Source: Aculops lycopersici (taxonomy: Eukaryota; Arthropoda; Arachnida; Trombidiformes; Eriophyidae). From it: 64,000 nucleotides of DNA. The DNA is taken from the NCBI GenBank assembly GCA_015350385.1, contig WNKI01000004.1, positions 1,388,061-1,452,060 on the forward strand, in the 5' to 3' direction. Position numbers and translations under genes: made by a program. This document shows, piece by piece, positions 49,306 through 59,867 of this stretch (the stretch's first letter is position 1; the number at the start of each line of letters is the position of its first letter). Under the pieces are notes generated by a model. It worked only from the letters and a program-made list of their open reading frames with translations. It was not told the origin of the DNA and made no database searches.

Positions 49306-50655
49306 ATGCCAAGAAAAGGTGGCACCAAAGCAAATATCAAGAGCGCTGTTGGTGATGGACCACATGTATTGACTGGGGGCACCACAGAGCCGCCAGCAGG
49401 TCGCGGCGGTGGAGCAACTAGAGGCGGAGGAGGGGGAAAGAGACGAAGAACCTCAAACAATGTCAACTCGGCCAATTCAAACACGGAGCTTTTTGGTAGC
49501 GGCACAATCGTGGCCGCAAATCCATTTGACGATGACAATCATCACCCGACTCATCTGCACCATCGACACCAAATCCATGCACAACCCCCACCACCAATAC
49601 AACACCAGCACTCTCAGTTCCATCAACAGCAACATCAGCATCATCTCCAACATCAGCAACACCCAATGCATCATCCTATGACACATGATAACTCGACAAT
49701 GAACCACGAGAGCAAGATGCCCATGATGGTACCACCACCACCACCACCACAGAATCCTCACGGGATGCACCTGTCGCATCATCCCCATCAACAAGGACCT
49801 CCAATGCAAGCCCAACAGCATTCGATGCATCCCATACAACAAGTTAGCTATAGTCCGTCTGGATACATGCATCCTCACCAGCCTCCAGTTCACCATCCGC
49901 AACAGCAGCAGCAACAACAACAACAGCATCCTATGTCATCGCCCTTACATCACCAGTACCAACAATCGCAAAGTGGCGGTACGCCGCCCCAGATGCAGGA
50001 CCATCTTGGGCCGCCGCAACAACCACCAACATCTAACCACAGGCTTCCGCCCCAACAACAACAACAGCAACAGCAACAGCATCCTATGCATCCGCAAATG
50101 TCGCACCACCCCGGCATACATAATCAAGGCCATCCGCCGCATCAGACTTATGTGCCACCACCGCCCCCGCCTTCGCAAATGGGTGGCCAACCGCAACAGC
50201 CGCCGCAAACGACTCAACAACAGCAAATGATTGGAACCTCGACGCCACCACATATGATGGTCGGCCAGCCGACATCTCAACAACCACCTTACATGCATCA
50301 TCACTCACATGGTGGCTCTGCTTTGGTAGATCCACCAACTCACCATATTGGCGGTGGCAATGCTGGTGACCAGCCGCAGCAGCAACAACAACAAATGCCT
50401 CTTCAAGAACCCTATGCTCTTAATCAAGGATTCCCTTGTGGGAAGTGCCAAAGGGAAATATACCAAAACGAGGCGCATATCATTTGTAAAGCTAGTTGCG
50501 GTTCTTATTATCACATATCACTTGCATGCAGTGGACTGACACCCCTAGCCTCCGATTATTTACTCAAAGAGAGCCAGGCCGAGTGGGCGTGCGATAGATG
50601 TACGACGGGCCCGCAAGGCCGGAATGTGCCTTTATTCAAATACAAAAGTGGGTAG
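49306..50655 (+). CDS. PYGO: Pygopus, Wnt/beta-catenin co-activator
   Basis: Pygopus reads histone H3K4 methylation and is linked by BCL9/Legless to beta-catenin. The 449-residue protein has the diagnostic layout. A basic KRRRTSN nuclear signal near 45-51 precedes the N-terminal homology domain with GTIVAANPFDDD near 66-77 (NPF motif). A long, disordered Gln/His/Pro/Met-rich middle spans about 80-370, with several poly-Gln runs. The PHD finger at about 374-432 (FPCGKCQREIY, CKASCGSYYHISLACSGL, WACDRC) has the full Cys4-His-Cys3 set. The finger fits pygopus better than other PHD proteins because of CGKC...ICKASC...YYH spacing and the LTPLASDYLL helix. The start ATG is followed by Lys/Gly-rich residues. 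Confidence 0.93.
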   Translation: MPRKGGTKANIKSAVGDGPHVLTGGTTEPPAGRGGGATRGGGGGKRRRTSNNVNSANSNTELFGSGTIVAANPFDDDNHHPTHLHHRHQIHAQPPPPIQHQHSQFHQQQHQHHLQHQQHPMHHPMTHDNSTMNHESKMPMMVPPPPPPQNPHGMHLSHHPHQQGPPMQAQQHSMHPIQQVSYSPSGYMHPHQPPVHHPQQQQQQQQQHPMSSPLHHQYQQSQSGGTPPQMQDHLGPPQQPPTSNHRLPPQQQQQQQQQHPMHPQMSHHPGIHNQGHPPHQTYVPPPPPPSQMGGQPQQPPQTTQQQQMIGTSTPPHMMVGQPTSQQPPYMHHHSHGGSALVDPPTHHIGGGNAGDQPQQQQQQMPLQEPYALNQGFPCGKCQREIYQNEAHIICKASCGSYYHISLACSGLTPLASDYLLKESQAEWACDRCTTGPQGRNVPLFKYKSG

Positions 50656-52995
50656 CAAATCACTATCCATCTATCTATATAATCATGACTAAAAAAGCTA
50701 TTCTCTGTGTCGCAATCTATCTAATGATCTTTGATGCATAAACCTCCATTGGATGTTTTCCCATTTTTCGCCACTATTTTGTCAACTCAACTAAATCGAT
50801 CTTGGCTAATTTTCCTTAAGAACATGACTCTCATAAAGATTTCGCATCAAACCTGAAGCTAAAGCTCTAAAGTGGCTCTACAATAGTGAGAAAATCTACT
50901 CGTTAAACAGGTCGGTCATGGCGGTCGGATAGAGTGGAAGTAAAGGCATCACTAGAGAAGCGCACTAATTGTCAGGTCGAAAGAGGGGAGAGGGAAGTAG
51001 GCAAGTCGATCAAAGTAGCGCAACAATAACATGGGCCAAAATTTCAATATCATCCGCCTAAATTCTTGTGGCGTGTGAGATCATCAAAAGCTCAATTTCT
51101 TCGCCTCGGATTAGCCAAAGTGGGCTGGCTTACGAGGAGAGCATCCGCCTCTAGTTCCATAGGTGAGCCGCCACTGCTAGTTGGCGCCTCGCTTTGGCTC
51201 GAGTCCACCGAAAGTTCTGACGAGAGACTCAGTCGGCAGCTTGACAAGCATTTGGGTTCGCTTGTTGGCCGGCTGATGGCAAGCTGATTTGTGGGACAGG
51301 CAAACGACGATGGTTATGAGTAAAGAGGAATGTGAGCGTGTTGTTATAATGGAATCACCAAGACCGTAGCTATTTATACTGCTGCTGATGTTGCTGGCGT
51401 CATACTACCGGGCCGTCGGGTGCTCCCCTGTCCAATTGGTGGGCTCTTCTTCATTCAAAATGAGAGATCAAGTGCAGAGTTTGAGGTCCAACTATATTGT
51501 CGGTCGGTTGGTTGGTCGGTAGATAGCGTCATTGATGGTGACGACAGAGACCAAGGCGGCAATTAGTGTGGCGAGAGCAGAAAATAACCGTTGCTGTTGT
51601 TATCTTCCTCCTCATCGACGTCGACGTCGTTGTTGTCGTCGTTTGAGGTTTTGCTTGGTATCTCCCTACTCGCTCCAAGTCGCTCTGCGGTCTCGCCAAT
51701 TGCGTTTTGTCAATTGAATAGTGCAAGTAATGAGTGCGGGAACAAGAAGCCAAGAAGTTGAGTTGGCCAAACGATTGTTGCTCCCCGAACCCTCGTTGTG
51801 TTGGTCGACTTAGCGAACCTTGTCTTGTTCTCGCGCTTGTCGTTGGTTTGGATGTAAAACTAAAATATCGAAGACTAAGTTGAATGACGAGATTAGATAC
51901 GAGAGGAGAGGAAAGGAGTGTTGTGTTTTTATTTATTATAAGCCACGATTTCTATTCTAACACTTGTGTCATGTCAGCCAACCTCTTTACTTGTCTCCCC
52001 TTTAGATGATTTGACGCCTCATTAAATCTTGCGGAAAATTTCGAAATTTCCACTACACTCCTTTTTATTAGATAGATTTAATTAGTTTGATTGATTGGAT
52101 GAATGAAGAACAGCAATCTGAATAGAGGAGTAGAGACTCTAACTGCAGTGGGTCACGTGTTGAAATTATTTCTATTATTTCCATCATATTAGAGAAAAAA
52201 CGTTCCCTGTTTTATTGCAAGAGAAAAGTCAAAAAGGAAAAACGCTCATCTGAAAGAGTCGTCCCGATAAAATCCAGAGCCAGCTCAAATTGTTTGCAAC
52301 TTAGGGAACCGGAAGCTCCTTGCTAGATTGTTACCTGCAAACAAAAAGCGCGCCAGCTATCCAATCTAACAGAACAAGCGAGTTGCGACTAAAAGAACGC
52401 GTGAATTGAATTTGTGATCAAGTCGAGTCTAGTCTGGTAGAGTCAAGTTAGTTTGAAGTGGGCCCACTGTTGCTGCCACTACTACCATAACTTCATCCAG
52501 AAAGAAGAGAGGATTTCATATTGAATTTGTCGCCAAGTGCGTGCAGGTAAAAAGAGCAAAAAGATTTGAACCAGACGCAATCTAATTCAAGAGGGAGGGA
52601 GGAAGAGAGGAAACAAACAAAAGATACGCTGACCCCAGTAATAGGCGCAAACAACGACCATTACGAAAGCAGCAACATCACAGAAGCTGAACCACCTCCG
52701 GCTGGCTACCTGAACCCAACTGTCGGTCGCTATGACGACACTTGCCGACTAGAAGAGCTGAGCCGGGAACGAGAGCGGACAGTGAGTGGCCATTTTCATT
52801 GTGATTTTTCCCCAGATTTGAGCTCGGAAAAGTTGGAAACAGATAGTGGAGTCGGTTAGAGCAACCAGTTGAGTTTTCCGTGAGTTTCAAGGAAGGGTAG
52901 ATTGAAGATGATTTATTTTCAAAGAATAGAAAAATTTCTAACAGGTTAATAACAGTTGATATTAACCAGCAACGCAAGACATTAACTCATTAAGC
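50656..52995. promoter_or_regulatory. 2.3 kb upstream region of the PDZ-RhoGEF
   Basis: Includes the pygopus 3' UTR and the RhoGEF promoter and leader. Simple repeats: (GGTC/GGTT)n near 51495-51525 and GTCGAC/GTCGTT near 51620-51645. A 97-codon frame at 52566-52859 starts from an ATT/ATG-poor stretch and shows no family resemblance; it may be an upstream frame in the RhoGEF leader. I found no RGS-like coding sequence here. Confidence 0.5.
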
Positions 52996-55900
52996 ATGAC
53001 AAACAATTTAAAATCCAGTCAAGACTCCAGCGACTCGGTCGAGAGTTTTGATGGCGCAAAGGATGTGGACGATTTAGGGACGGGCGAGATTGAGGAAGAA
53101 TTGAGCAGGATGAAAGCAGCTAGCAAGCAAGCGGCCGGAAAGGGAAAGAGTTCAACTAAATTTAAGCTCAACGATAGCGATAATATTGTCGACCCAACTA
53201 CAATGATGACCATGATGATGCCAAAGTTGATTGAAAAGTCGGTTATAATCCATAAGGACGAGAATGGATTCGGCCTTCGGGTTAAGGGGCAAGCGCCGGT
53301 GTTTGTCGAACACGTGCACGAGAATGGTGCAGCTTGGCGAGCTGGAGTTAGAATGTTTGATGTGCTGAACAAGATCAATGGAACTCCAGTCAGCAACATG
53401 GACCATAAGGATGTTGTGCTAATGTTTAAAAGTTGCACTCGATTCGTTGGTCTAACCCTGTTGAGTTCGTCAAATTTCAAGAACCCCTCCACTCACCTGC
53501 AGGCGACATTTAAGCCCATGGCCAGCCAACAAACTTCAGGTGAAACTAAGGACCAGGATAACGAAGGCGACGATCTAAGTTCAATGGCTTCCTTTCACTT
53601 GGGCTCCAATCTCGTGGCACTGCAAAATCGCTCGGCTTCACAGGGAGCCTCACCTTCGGCGTCTCGTATTTCCAAGATGGAAAACGGAAGTGATAATTAT
53701 TTAACCAACAACAACAACAACAACAATAGCAACAACCAAAAGATACAACAACGAAACACTAGCAATTCCTGTGTCCAACTAACTCAACCAATAATTGGTC
53801 CAACTGTTAGCAGTACTCGGCAACAGAGTGGCAAAACAACAGCGTGCAAGATAATCTCTTTGGACACAAATGGCCGCAACGATATCGACTCCTCGACGCA
53901 AGTTTGCCTTAGTTGCCGGACAACTTTAAGTCCTTGGAGTAGCCGATCGGGTTACTGTGAGGACTGTTACAACAAAACGCCGGCTATTAGATCGTATAGT
54001 GCAAAGAAAATTGATTCCCAGTTCACATCAAATGAGCAACAACTGAGTCCAACTTCCGCTGGTTCGCGAGATGCAACTCAACCTTTGAATCTAATGAGCA
54101 AACTTTCGGGCCGACAAACAGGTGGTAAATTGGAGTTGGATGAGCAGCAAGTAGCCGCAGCATCAACTAACAAAAACTTGCCTCAATCCGCCTCCACAAA
54201 CTCACTCCAAGGCGACAACCCGCGATCAGGCGGCATGAATGTCGGCCGCTACCATCCGATTGCAATGACTGGTATGGGCGGCAATGCACCCATGATATCG
54301 CCGCTAATGGCACCAATAGACGGCCGATCTAATGATATCAATGGCAAACCTCAAGTTAATAAACGATTGGAGATTGTGAGAGAGTTTATAAATACGGAAA
54401 AAACTCATACGGAGCGACTTAGGTATCTGGACGAGCTATTCTATCGACCCCTCAAGGCTGGAAACATGATGACAAGTGAGCAGTTGCGTCAGGTATTCTC
54501 TTGCCATAGAACCTTGTATAAAATCCACAGGCAAATCTATCGCACCCTCCTATCGGCAAGCTACAATGTAAACGCCGAGCCTCTAGTCGGTTCGGCCTTG
54601 TTGGAAATCTTCGAGGGCGACTTAAAGCGGCGCCTCGAGAAGGCGGCCTGCGTCTTTTGTTCCGCCCAATCGACGAATGTAGAATTGTTGAACAAGTTAA
54701 CTCGGCGAGACACAAAGGTTGGCGAATTTATTGCCCAGGTAACTAGTCAGCAAATGGTTGGTCGGCTTGGAATTAAGGATCTACTTGCCTCGTGTTTCCA
54801 ACGGCTGACCAAGTATCCACTCTTGCTCGAGAATTTGCTCAAGGCAACACCAAAACCAGAACCAATAATAAGTGGCAATTCCAACATAGAACTCGAGCGA
54901 TTGTTTTCCAATAATAACATCAACGACAATAATATTACCAACAATTCGGGTCAATTAACCGGAAGCAGTGAATACTTGAACCATTCGAATCCCTACAACG
55001 AAGATAATTGCTGTCATGATGGCCGCAATTACGATGAACACCACCATCGGCCAACGGAAGTTGAGATCGAGAGGGAGCTGAACTCACGGAGAATGCTGGC
55101 CATCAGTCTCGAGGAGGAGAGAGAGTTTATTCAGCGAGCATTGAAGCAAAGTCGCGAGATTCTAATGAAGGTCAATGATTCTGTTAAGGTTGCCGTGTCG
55201 CAAAATCACCTCAAGGAAATTTGGAAACGAACTGATAAGTATCCGGGAGTTCCATTGATTGACATAACCAAACAACAGGTTGTTCACGAGGGTTTGCTAA
55301 CGCTGCGCTTATCGAAGAGATCATTTGACGTTTATGTTCTACTACTTAATGATTACTTAATTATATTAACCCGGGAGGGTCAGGACAAGTATAGGTTGAA
55401 ATTTTTCACTCCAGATGGAAAGTCGGGCATGAGCTCGAGCTCATTATCTACCTCGAACTCAAGTCAACAAACAGTTTACTCGCCCGTTTTCGTGATTGAC
55501 GAGCATCTGACAACTCGCGACGCGGCCACCGACGAGAATGGATTTTACCTGTTGTGTAAGCGAAAGGATGACTCGCGAATCTATGAATTTGCCTCGCGTT
55601 CACCTGCCGAGCGGATCAAGTGGCGCGATAGGATTCAGTGGACCATAGAGCGTCAGATGAGTCGAAGCGACCGGCGACCCTCTTGTATAAGCACCATCAC
55701 CAAGTCGAGCTCAGAGATTTCCGGCAAGCGAGACTTGGACGATCCAGAGCTGGACTTTGGGCCCTGCACCTCTTCCTCTCAAGTTGGTGGTGGCAACTTG
55801 TCGCGACTATTAGCATCATCAGGTGGTAGGTTACCAAATGGCGAGGTCGATGAGCCTAATTCGAATAGAAACAAGGACAGTAATGACAATGCGGCCACAG

Positions 55901-56115
55901 GTGGCGGCACTGGCAGTAACCCCCCAACGCCGAGCCGGAAGTCGAGTTGCAAGCCGGAGAAGATTGAGGGCACCATAAGCTACGTTGAGGACGATGGTAT
56001 TGTGCTGCCCTCGAATATGGCATCGAGTCGGGCACTTGTGGATCAGGCCGTTCAGGTTAGCATCTTCGCGGACACCCGGAGCGAAAACATCCGTAGACCT
56101 CTAGTGTCAGGTTGA
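52996..56115 (+). CDS. RhoGEF2: PDZ-DH-PH Rho guanine nucleotide exchange factor (RhoGEF2 / ARHGEF11-12 type)
   Basis: Activates Rho GTPases, probably downstream of membrane receptors, to drive actomyosin contraction. The 1,039-residue protein contains a PDZ domain at about 80-155 (VIIHKDENGFGLRVKG, FVEHVHENGAAWRAGVRMFDVLNKING). A possible Cys4 knuckle near 303-325 (CLSC...CEDC) follows, in the position where relatives have a C1 domain. The DH domain spans about 456-740 (KRLEIVREFINTEKTHTERLRYLDELFYRPL; LLASCFQRLTKYPLLLENLL), with an Asn/His-rich insertion of roughly 80 residues before its last helix. A PH domain spans about 755-885. PDZ plus DH-PH is the ARHGEF11/12/RhoGEF2 combination, but the RGS-like G-alpha-12/13-binding region is not visible. 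The C-terminal 150 residues are Ser/Gly/Asn-rich. The stop codon lies inside a hairpin. Confidence 0.9.
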   Translation: MTNNLKSSQDSSDSVESFDGAKDVDDLGTGEIEEELSRMKAASKQAAGKGKSSTKFKLNDSDNIVDPTTMMTMMMPKLIEKSVIIHKDENGFGLRVKGQAPVFVEHVHENGAAWRAGVRMFDVLNKINGTPVSNMDHKDVVLMFKSCTRFVGLTLLSSSNFKNPSTHLQATFKPMASQQTSGETKDQDNEGDDLSSMASFHLGSNLVALQNRSASQGASPSASRISKMENGSDNYLTNNNNNNNSNNQKIQQRNTSNSCVQLTQPIIGPTVSSTRQQSGKTTACKIISLDTNGRNDIDSSTQVCLSCRTTLSPWSSRSGYCEDCYNKTPAIRSYSAKKIDSQFTSNEQQLSPTSAGSRDATQPLNLMSKLSGRQTGGKLELDEQQVAAASTNKNLPQSASTNSLQGDNPRSGGMNVGRYHPIAMTGMGGNAPMISPLMAPIDGRSNDINGKPQVNKRLEIVREFINTEKTHTERLRYLDELFYRPLKAGNMMTSEQLRQVFSCHRTLYKIHRQIYRTLLSASYNVNAEPLVGSALLEIFEGDLKRRLEKAACVFCSAQSTNVELLNKLTRRDTKVGEFIAQVTSQQMVGRLGIKDLLASCFQRLTKYPLLLENLLKATPKPEPIISGNSNIELERLFSNNNINDNNITNNSGQLTGSSEYLNHSNPYNEDNCCHDGRNYDEHHHRPTEVEIERELNSRRMLAISLEEEREFIQRALKQSREILMKVNDSVKVAVSQNHLKEIWKRTDKYPGVPLIDITKQQVVHEGLLTLRLSKRSFDVYVLLLNDYLIILTREGQDKYRLKFFTPDGKSGMSSSSLSTSNSSQQTVYSPVFVIDEHLTTRDAATDENGFYLLCKRKDDSRIYEFASRSPAERIKWRDRIQWTIERQMSRSDRRPSCISTITKSSSEISGKRDLDDPELDFGPCTSSSQVGGGNLSRLLASSGGRLPNGEVDEPNSNRNKDSNDNAATGGGTGSNPPTPSRKSSCKPEKIEGTISYVEDDGIVLPSNMASSRALVDQAVQVSIFADTRSENIRRPLVSG

Positions 56116-56121
56116 CACTAG
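56101..56121 (+). promoter_or_regulatory. 9-bp perfect hairpin spanning the RhoGEF stop codon
   Basis: CTAGTGTCA (56101-56109), loop GGT, TGACACTAG (56113-56121). The TGA stop is the first codon of the right arm, so the last coding residues and stop form a stem in the mRNA. Confidence 0.6.
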
Positions 56122-56156
56122 ACAAGATTTGGAACAGAAAAACTAAAGCTAATGCA

Positions 56157-56162
56157 AATAAA
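56157..56162 (+). terminator. Poly(A) signal of the PDZ-RhoGEF
   Basis: AATAAA 42 bases after the stop codon. Confidence 0.6.
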
Positions 56163-56449
56163 GTATAGAATACTCTCAAATAATCAGGCTTTTCATCAAT
56201 CATTCCATTAGTCTCTATTGCTCTATTCCATCAAACTCAGACCACCTGGGCATGTGAGAGAGATAGACTTGCAAATTGGTGCGGAATTTATTGGGATACA
56301 AATAGGATAACTCATACACTCCAAATACATGTGCATATTCTAGGCATCTATAGATGTATATGTATATATTTAAATTAAACTTTATCATCAAATGTTTAAA
56401 GAGATACTCAAATCACTTTAAGAGATGCTCAAATCACTTTTAAAATTAA
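56163..56449. other. Convergent 3' region of RhoGEF and cytochrome b5
   Basis: A/T-rich sequence between convergent genes; a short direct repeat AGAGATRCTCAAATCACTTT occurs twice at about 56400-56441. No gene. Confidence 0.5.
56400..56441. repeat. Short tandem duplication of about 20 bases
   Basis: AGAGATACTCAAATCACTTT is followed immediately by AGAGATGCTCAAATCACTTT, a tandem copy differing at one base, located just after the cytochrome b5 stop in its likely 3' UTR. Confidence 0.8.
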
Positions 56450-56854
56450 TCAACTAAACCAACTTCTAACTAATAAACCAACACCCGTTGATATTGCTAT
56501 TGTTACAACCCATTGAGTCCAAGTTAAACTGAGGCTATGGTCCGAATCTTCGAAATGTTTGGTAGTCACTTGGGCGGCAATAGTTTTTTTCTCCTCTTTA
56601 GTAACAGTCCTCTCGCTTTCTGGGAGCTCGCCAACGAGGTAATTTTTCATCATATCCTTGGCGTCAGCCGAATGGCTGACATCCTCGAAGATTTCACTTG
56701 CATCTTTGCCACCCTGTTCCAGTAAAACCTCCTCGCCACCTGGATGCTCGTCCATGAATTTGGTGACATCGTAAACCTTATTATGGATTACAAACCAGAG
56801 GCTATTTCTGCTAGTGTGTTGCTTAACCTCCTCTAAAGTTACCGTTTGTGTCAT
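56450..56854 (-). CDS. CYB5A: Cytochrome b5, tail-anchored
   Basis: Carries electrons from NADH-b5 reductase or P450 reductase to fatty acid desaturases and P450s on the ER surface. The 134 residues have the heme-binding fold with axial histidines His37 in the HPGG motif (MDEHPGGEEVLLEQGGKDAS) and His61 (VSHSADAKDMM). Then comes a charged linker and a C-terminal membrane anchor (WVVTIAISTGVGLLVRSWFS, about 112-134), which has the short polar end of the ER form. Length matches animal microsomal b5. It could be the outer mitochondrial form, but the tail has few basic residues. Confidence 0.96.
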   Translation of the reverse strand: MTQTVTLEEVKQHTSRNSLWFVIHNKVYDVTKFMDEHPGGEEVLLEQGGKDASEIFEDVSHSADAKDMMKNYLVGELPESERTVTKEEKKTIAAQVTTKHFEDSDHSLSLTWTQWVVTIAISTGVGLLVRSWFS

Positions 56855-58604
56855 GTTTGGTCAGTTTTTGAATTCTACTATCTATTAGTGTCCACCTTAG
56901 TCCCTATCCCTCTAGCTGCAGAAGTTTTTATCTTCTTGTTTGCTGCTGCTTGTTATTGTCTTGTCTTGATTTGACTTGGTTCAATTTGACTTGATTGTAG
57001 TTTCAGTTTTTGGTTCTTGTTGATTGGAATATAGATAATAGCAATCCTTTTTCCCGATAATGTTGTTCGATAAAATATAATAATATTCTAATTTTGTTAT
57101 TTATGATAAGGTTTTTCACGTAAATGTCGTCTATTCAATGACTGCTGTGCTTCTTCTGTTCTCGCTGCTGTGTTTGTCCCTGCCGCCGCTACTGCTGTTG
57201 CAAAATGGCAACAAGACGCAATAAGTGGGCGAGCGACAAGTGCACCGCACAAACACAAGCGGCGACAACAGTGGCAGCAGCAGCGGCGCCGCCGCCAACA
57301 CAACGCAACGCGCACTTCCAAGGTTTGCGCTGCAGGGGCGGCCTTAGCAGCCGGTGGTTGGTGCGACCACTTTCAACGTTCAAACAAACCACTTGCTGCG
57401 CTTGCCGCCGGAGTCTTGGTTTCGCTAGCTTGATAGTTCTTATTAAGTATATGATATGTTCAGCCACACTGGCCCAGGAAACTCACGACAACAACGCCAA
57501 CGACGACGACGACTTTCAGCTAGACGAGATCAAGTTTCTAGAGTCTAGTTTGGCGAGAAGGGTGTTGTTGTTATCCCAAGGCTCGAACTATGTTAACGTG
57601 CCACAAATCGATGGAGTCTTGCCAAGTGTCAGACTGTTCAGCTTGCTTCGTTGTCTATTTTTGCGGCGGGAGCAACTGCACTAAGGCTGCACCGATGTCT
57701 CAAAAACAGACTCAATGTTATTGTGAGTCTCGGTGATGGAAGAGGAGACAAAATCGTGGCGCCGGAGTTTTGCAACAAAATTTCACTCGTGGCTAAGTAT
57801 TTTGCACAGCAAATGCGAGTTTCAATTACAAGCTTCTCCGAGAGCTTCTATGGAGATCTAAAGTCCCACATTGGATAATGTTCATCATTGCAAAAGAGCA
57901 AGCAAGCGTGCCATTGCAGAGCCTCGCCTTTTCCTCACAAGTGCGTAAATTGATATGCAATTGTTAGTTTGTGACTGCATGTGAACTTTACCTTTTCGTA
58001 GTCAACAAAGATGACGAGCACTCGGCTGCTGCTAGAGTTCACCTTCGCAAAGTTAGCTTGCCAAGTCAATAGGTCGCTTGCCGGTTTGCAGGCGCCCAGC
58101 AACCTGTTGCGGAAGGCAAATCAAGACTCGAGACTCGTTAGTGAAATCTAGTTAGCCAGTCGCGGTTAATATCTCGCCAATCGCCGAGAGAAACTTGACT
58201 CGACAAGCTACCGTCCAGTCTTAGCAAACTGACTTTCGCTATTTCTATTCCTCTGTCGGGACTCTTTGTTTCCGTTATCATTGTTGTTTTTGTTGCAATT
58301 GCAGTTTCTGCTTGTTATCGCTACGTCTAAAAACGACAATAACAACAACAACAGCCACGACCAACTGGCCAGAAGTGCACTTGTTTGAGTGCAAATGCTT
58401 GCCAACCTACTGAGAACGCCAACACAATCAGGCGAAGAGCATCAGTAAGTGACTTTGAATGACCAACTGTAAGAAGCTAGAACTCAAGTGGTCGACTAAA
58501 GTGAGAAAAAACAGGTAGTTTGTCAGCTCGATCGTTGTTGTTTTTATAACGTGATCCTAGTGTCAGAATAAAAGATTTTACTTAGAGCCATATGATCACG
58601 ATTG
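56855..58604. promoter_or_regulatory. 1.75 kb upstream region of cytochrome b5
   Basis: Includes a GC-rich section at about 57160-57420 with many GCC/GCG words, in which frames are open on both strands without homology. The end next to 58605 should contain the 3' UTR of the GDP-fucose transporter. No RNA gene was found. Confidence 0.5.
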
Positions 58605-59867
58605 TTAAAGATTATTCGTCGTTGTTGTACTTTTTACGTCAACAGAGCAAGAATTGCTAGCTTGGTGCAGAATAATCTCATCACTAGCTACACTGCATCC
58701 AGATGAACTAGAATTCTTGCGTTGACTAACTCTATCGACTTGGTCCTGATTTTCTAATAGTTTCTCAAAGTCGTCCGAAGGTTGTGAGAGGTAATGGTGG
58801 TTGTGCTGGTGAAGGTGACGATGGTTCTTGTCCGTAGATAACGTGGGTAAGGTGGCTGATTTCCGTTCCATCTCGAGTTGCCTGATTCTAGAATAGAAAG
58901 CAGATGCGACTAGAATTGTAAAGTTACTTATCCACCACAAAGTTGATTTGTGATCTTGCTTTACTATCACAGCGATTACAGTTTGAAAACATGCTTTTGC
59001 AGTTCCACTAATATTGTGGGTTAGCGGCGAGGTATATTTGATCGATGCATTTGTGACTATGCTAATGAAGAATGCCATAACCCCTGATATCGATAGGAAA
59101 CACCAAAATCTCGGACTTATTACCTTATCAGAAATTAATGCTTGCACATCACCGTGTACAATAAGTAGGGGGCTACAAATAACAAGCGCATTGATATTGT
59201 TGTACAAAACAAGTACCCATATATTCCTATCCAATTTTGCTAAAGTTTTCTTGGTATAAATTGAGAATAACGAGGTGAATAGACTTGATGTAACTCCAAA
59301 TAAGACTCCTATCACAGATAAGCTACCTAGGACATTCTCTTGATCAATACCTAGAATGAATCCAAACACAATCAAAGTGCAGCATATCAATGAGCCAAAT
59401 GAGATTGGCTCCCCAATGAGAAAGTAGGTGAAGGTAACATTAAAAACTGTTGTTAACGATCGGCTAACAAAGTAAAATGCAACTCCTACATATTTGAGGC
59501 AAAAATTGTTCAATAATAACATTCCAATGTAAAGTGTTGACAGTGAGAAGACCATTTTGCAAGTGCTAAAGTTAAGTCGGTGGGGTATGTTGACGATGAG
59601 TAGGTTCACTAAACTTTCTGAGTCAATATTTGTTGCCTGCCTTTTTGGTAATAGGTAATTCGTTGTCAGATAATTCAATGTGATTAATATACATAGACTA
59701 AATGCGATTTGAAACATTGTTATAAAGATTGTCAGATCATCTGTCAATACATCTGGACTCAATATTGATTCGTTGACAAATACCAGACTTATTGATACGA
59801 TCCAATAAGCTAGTTCAACGAAGAATATCCTCGTATAGGCAACCCAGAGATCCTTCGTCATCGCCAT
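58605..59867 (-). CDS. SLC35C1: GDP-fucose transporter
   Basis: A Golgi nucleotide-sugar antiporter that imports GDP-fucose for protein fucosylation, including Notch. The 420-residue protein has about ten membrane segments and the family signatures LLNNFCLKYVGVAFYFVSRSLTTVFNV, GVDQE-like GIDQENVLGSL, LYNNINALVICSPLL, and KYTSPLTHNISGTAKACFQTV, all matching human SLC35C1. The C-terminal cytosolic tail of about 80 residues is His/Ser/Gln-rich and longer than in vertebrates (human 364). The ATG start is followed by AMTKDLWVAYTRI, with the first membrane helix soon after. Confidence 0.95.
   Translation of the reverse strand: MAMTKDLWVAYTRIFFVELAYWIVSISLVFVNESILSPDVLTDDLTIFITMFQIAFSLCILITLNYLTTNYLLPKRQATNIDSESLVNLLIVNIPHRLNFSTCKMVFSLSTLYIGMLLLNNFCLKYVGVAFYFVSRSLTTVFNVTFTYFLIGEPISFGSLICCTLIVFGFILGIDQENVLGSLSVIGVLFGVTSSLFTSLFSIYTKKTLAKLDRNIWVLVLYNNINALVICSPLLIVHGDVQALISDKVISPRFWCFLSISGVMAFFISIVTNASIKYTSPLTHNISGTAKACFQTVIAVIVKQDHKSTLWWISNFTILVASAFYSRIRQLEMERKSATLPTLSTDKNHRHLHQHNHHYLSQPSDDFEKLLENQDQVDRVSQRKNSSSSGCSVASDEIILHQASNSCSVDVKSTTTTNNL

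Noticed and set aside
49477..50304. Long Leu/Met/Arg-rich frames antisense to pygopus
   Set aside because: They are the reverse of CAG/CAT/CCA low-complexity codons in the pygopus linker.
57170..57684. Frames of 87-159 codons upstream of cytochrome b5
   Set aside because: Overlapping frames on both strands, Ala/Arg/Gln-rich from GC trinucleotides, and no ordered domain.
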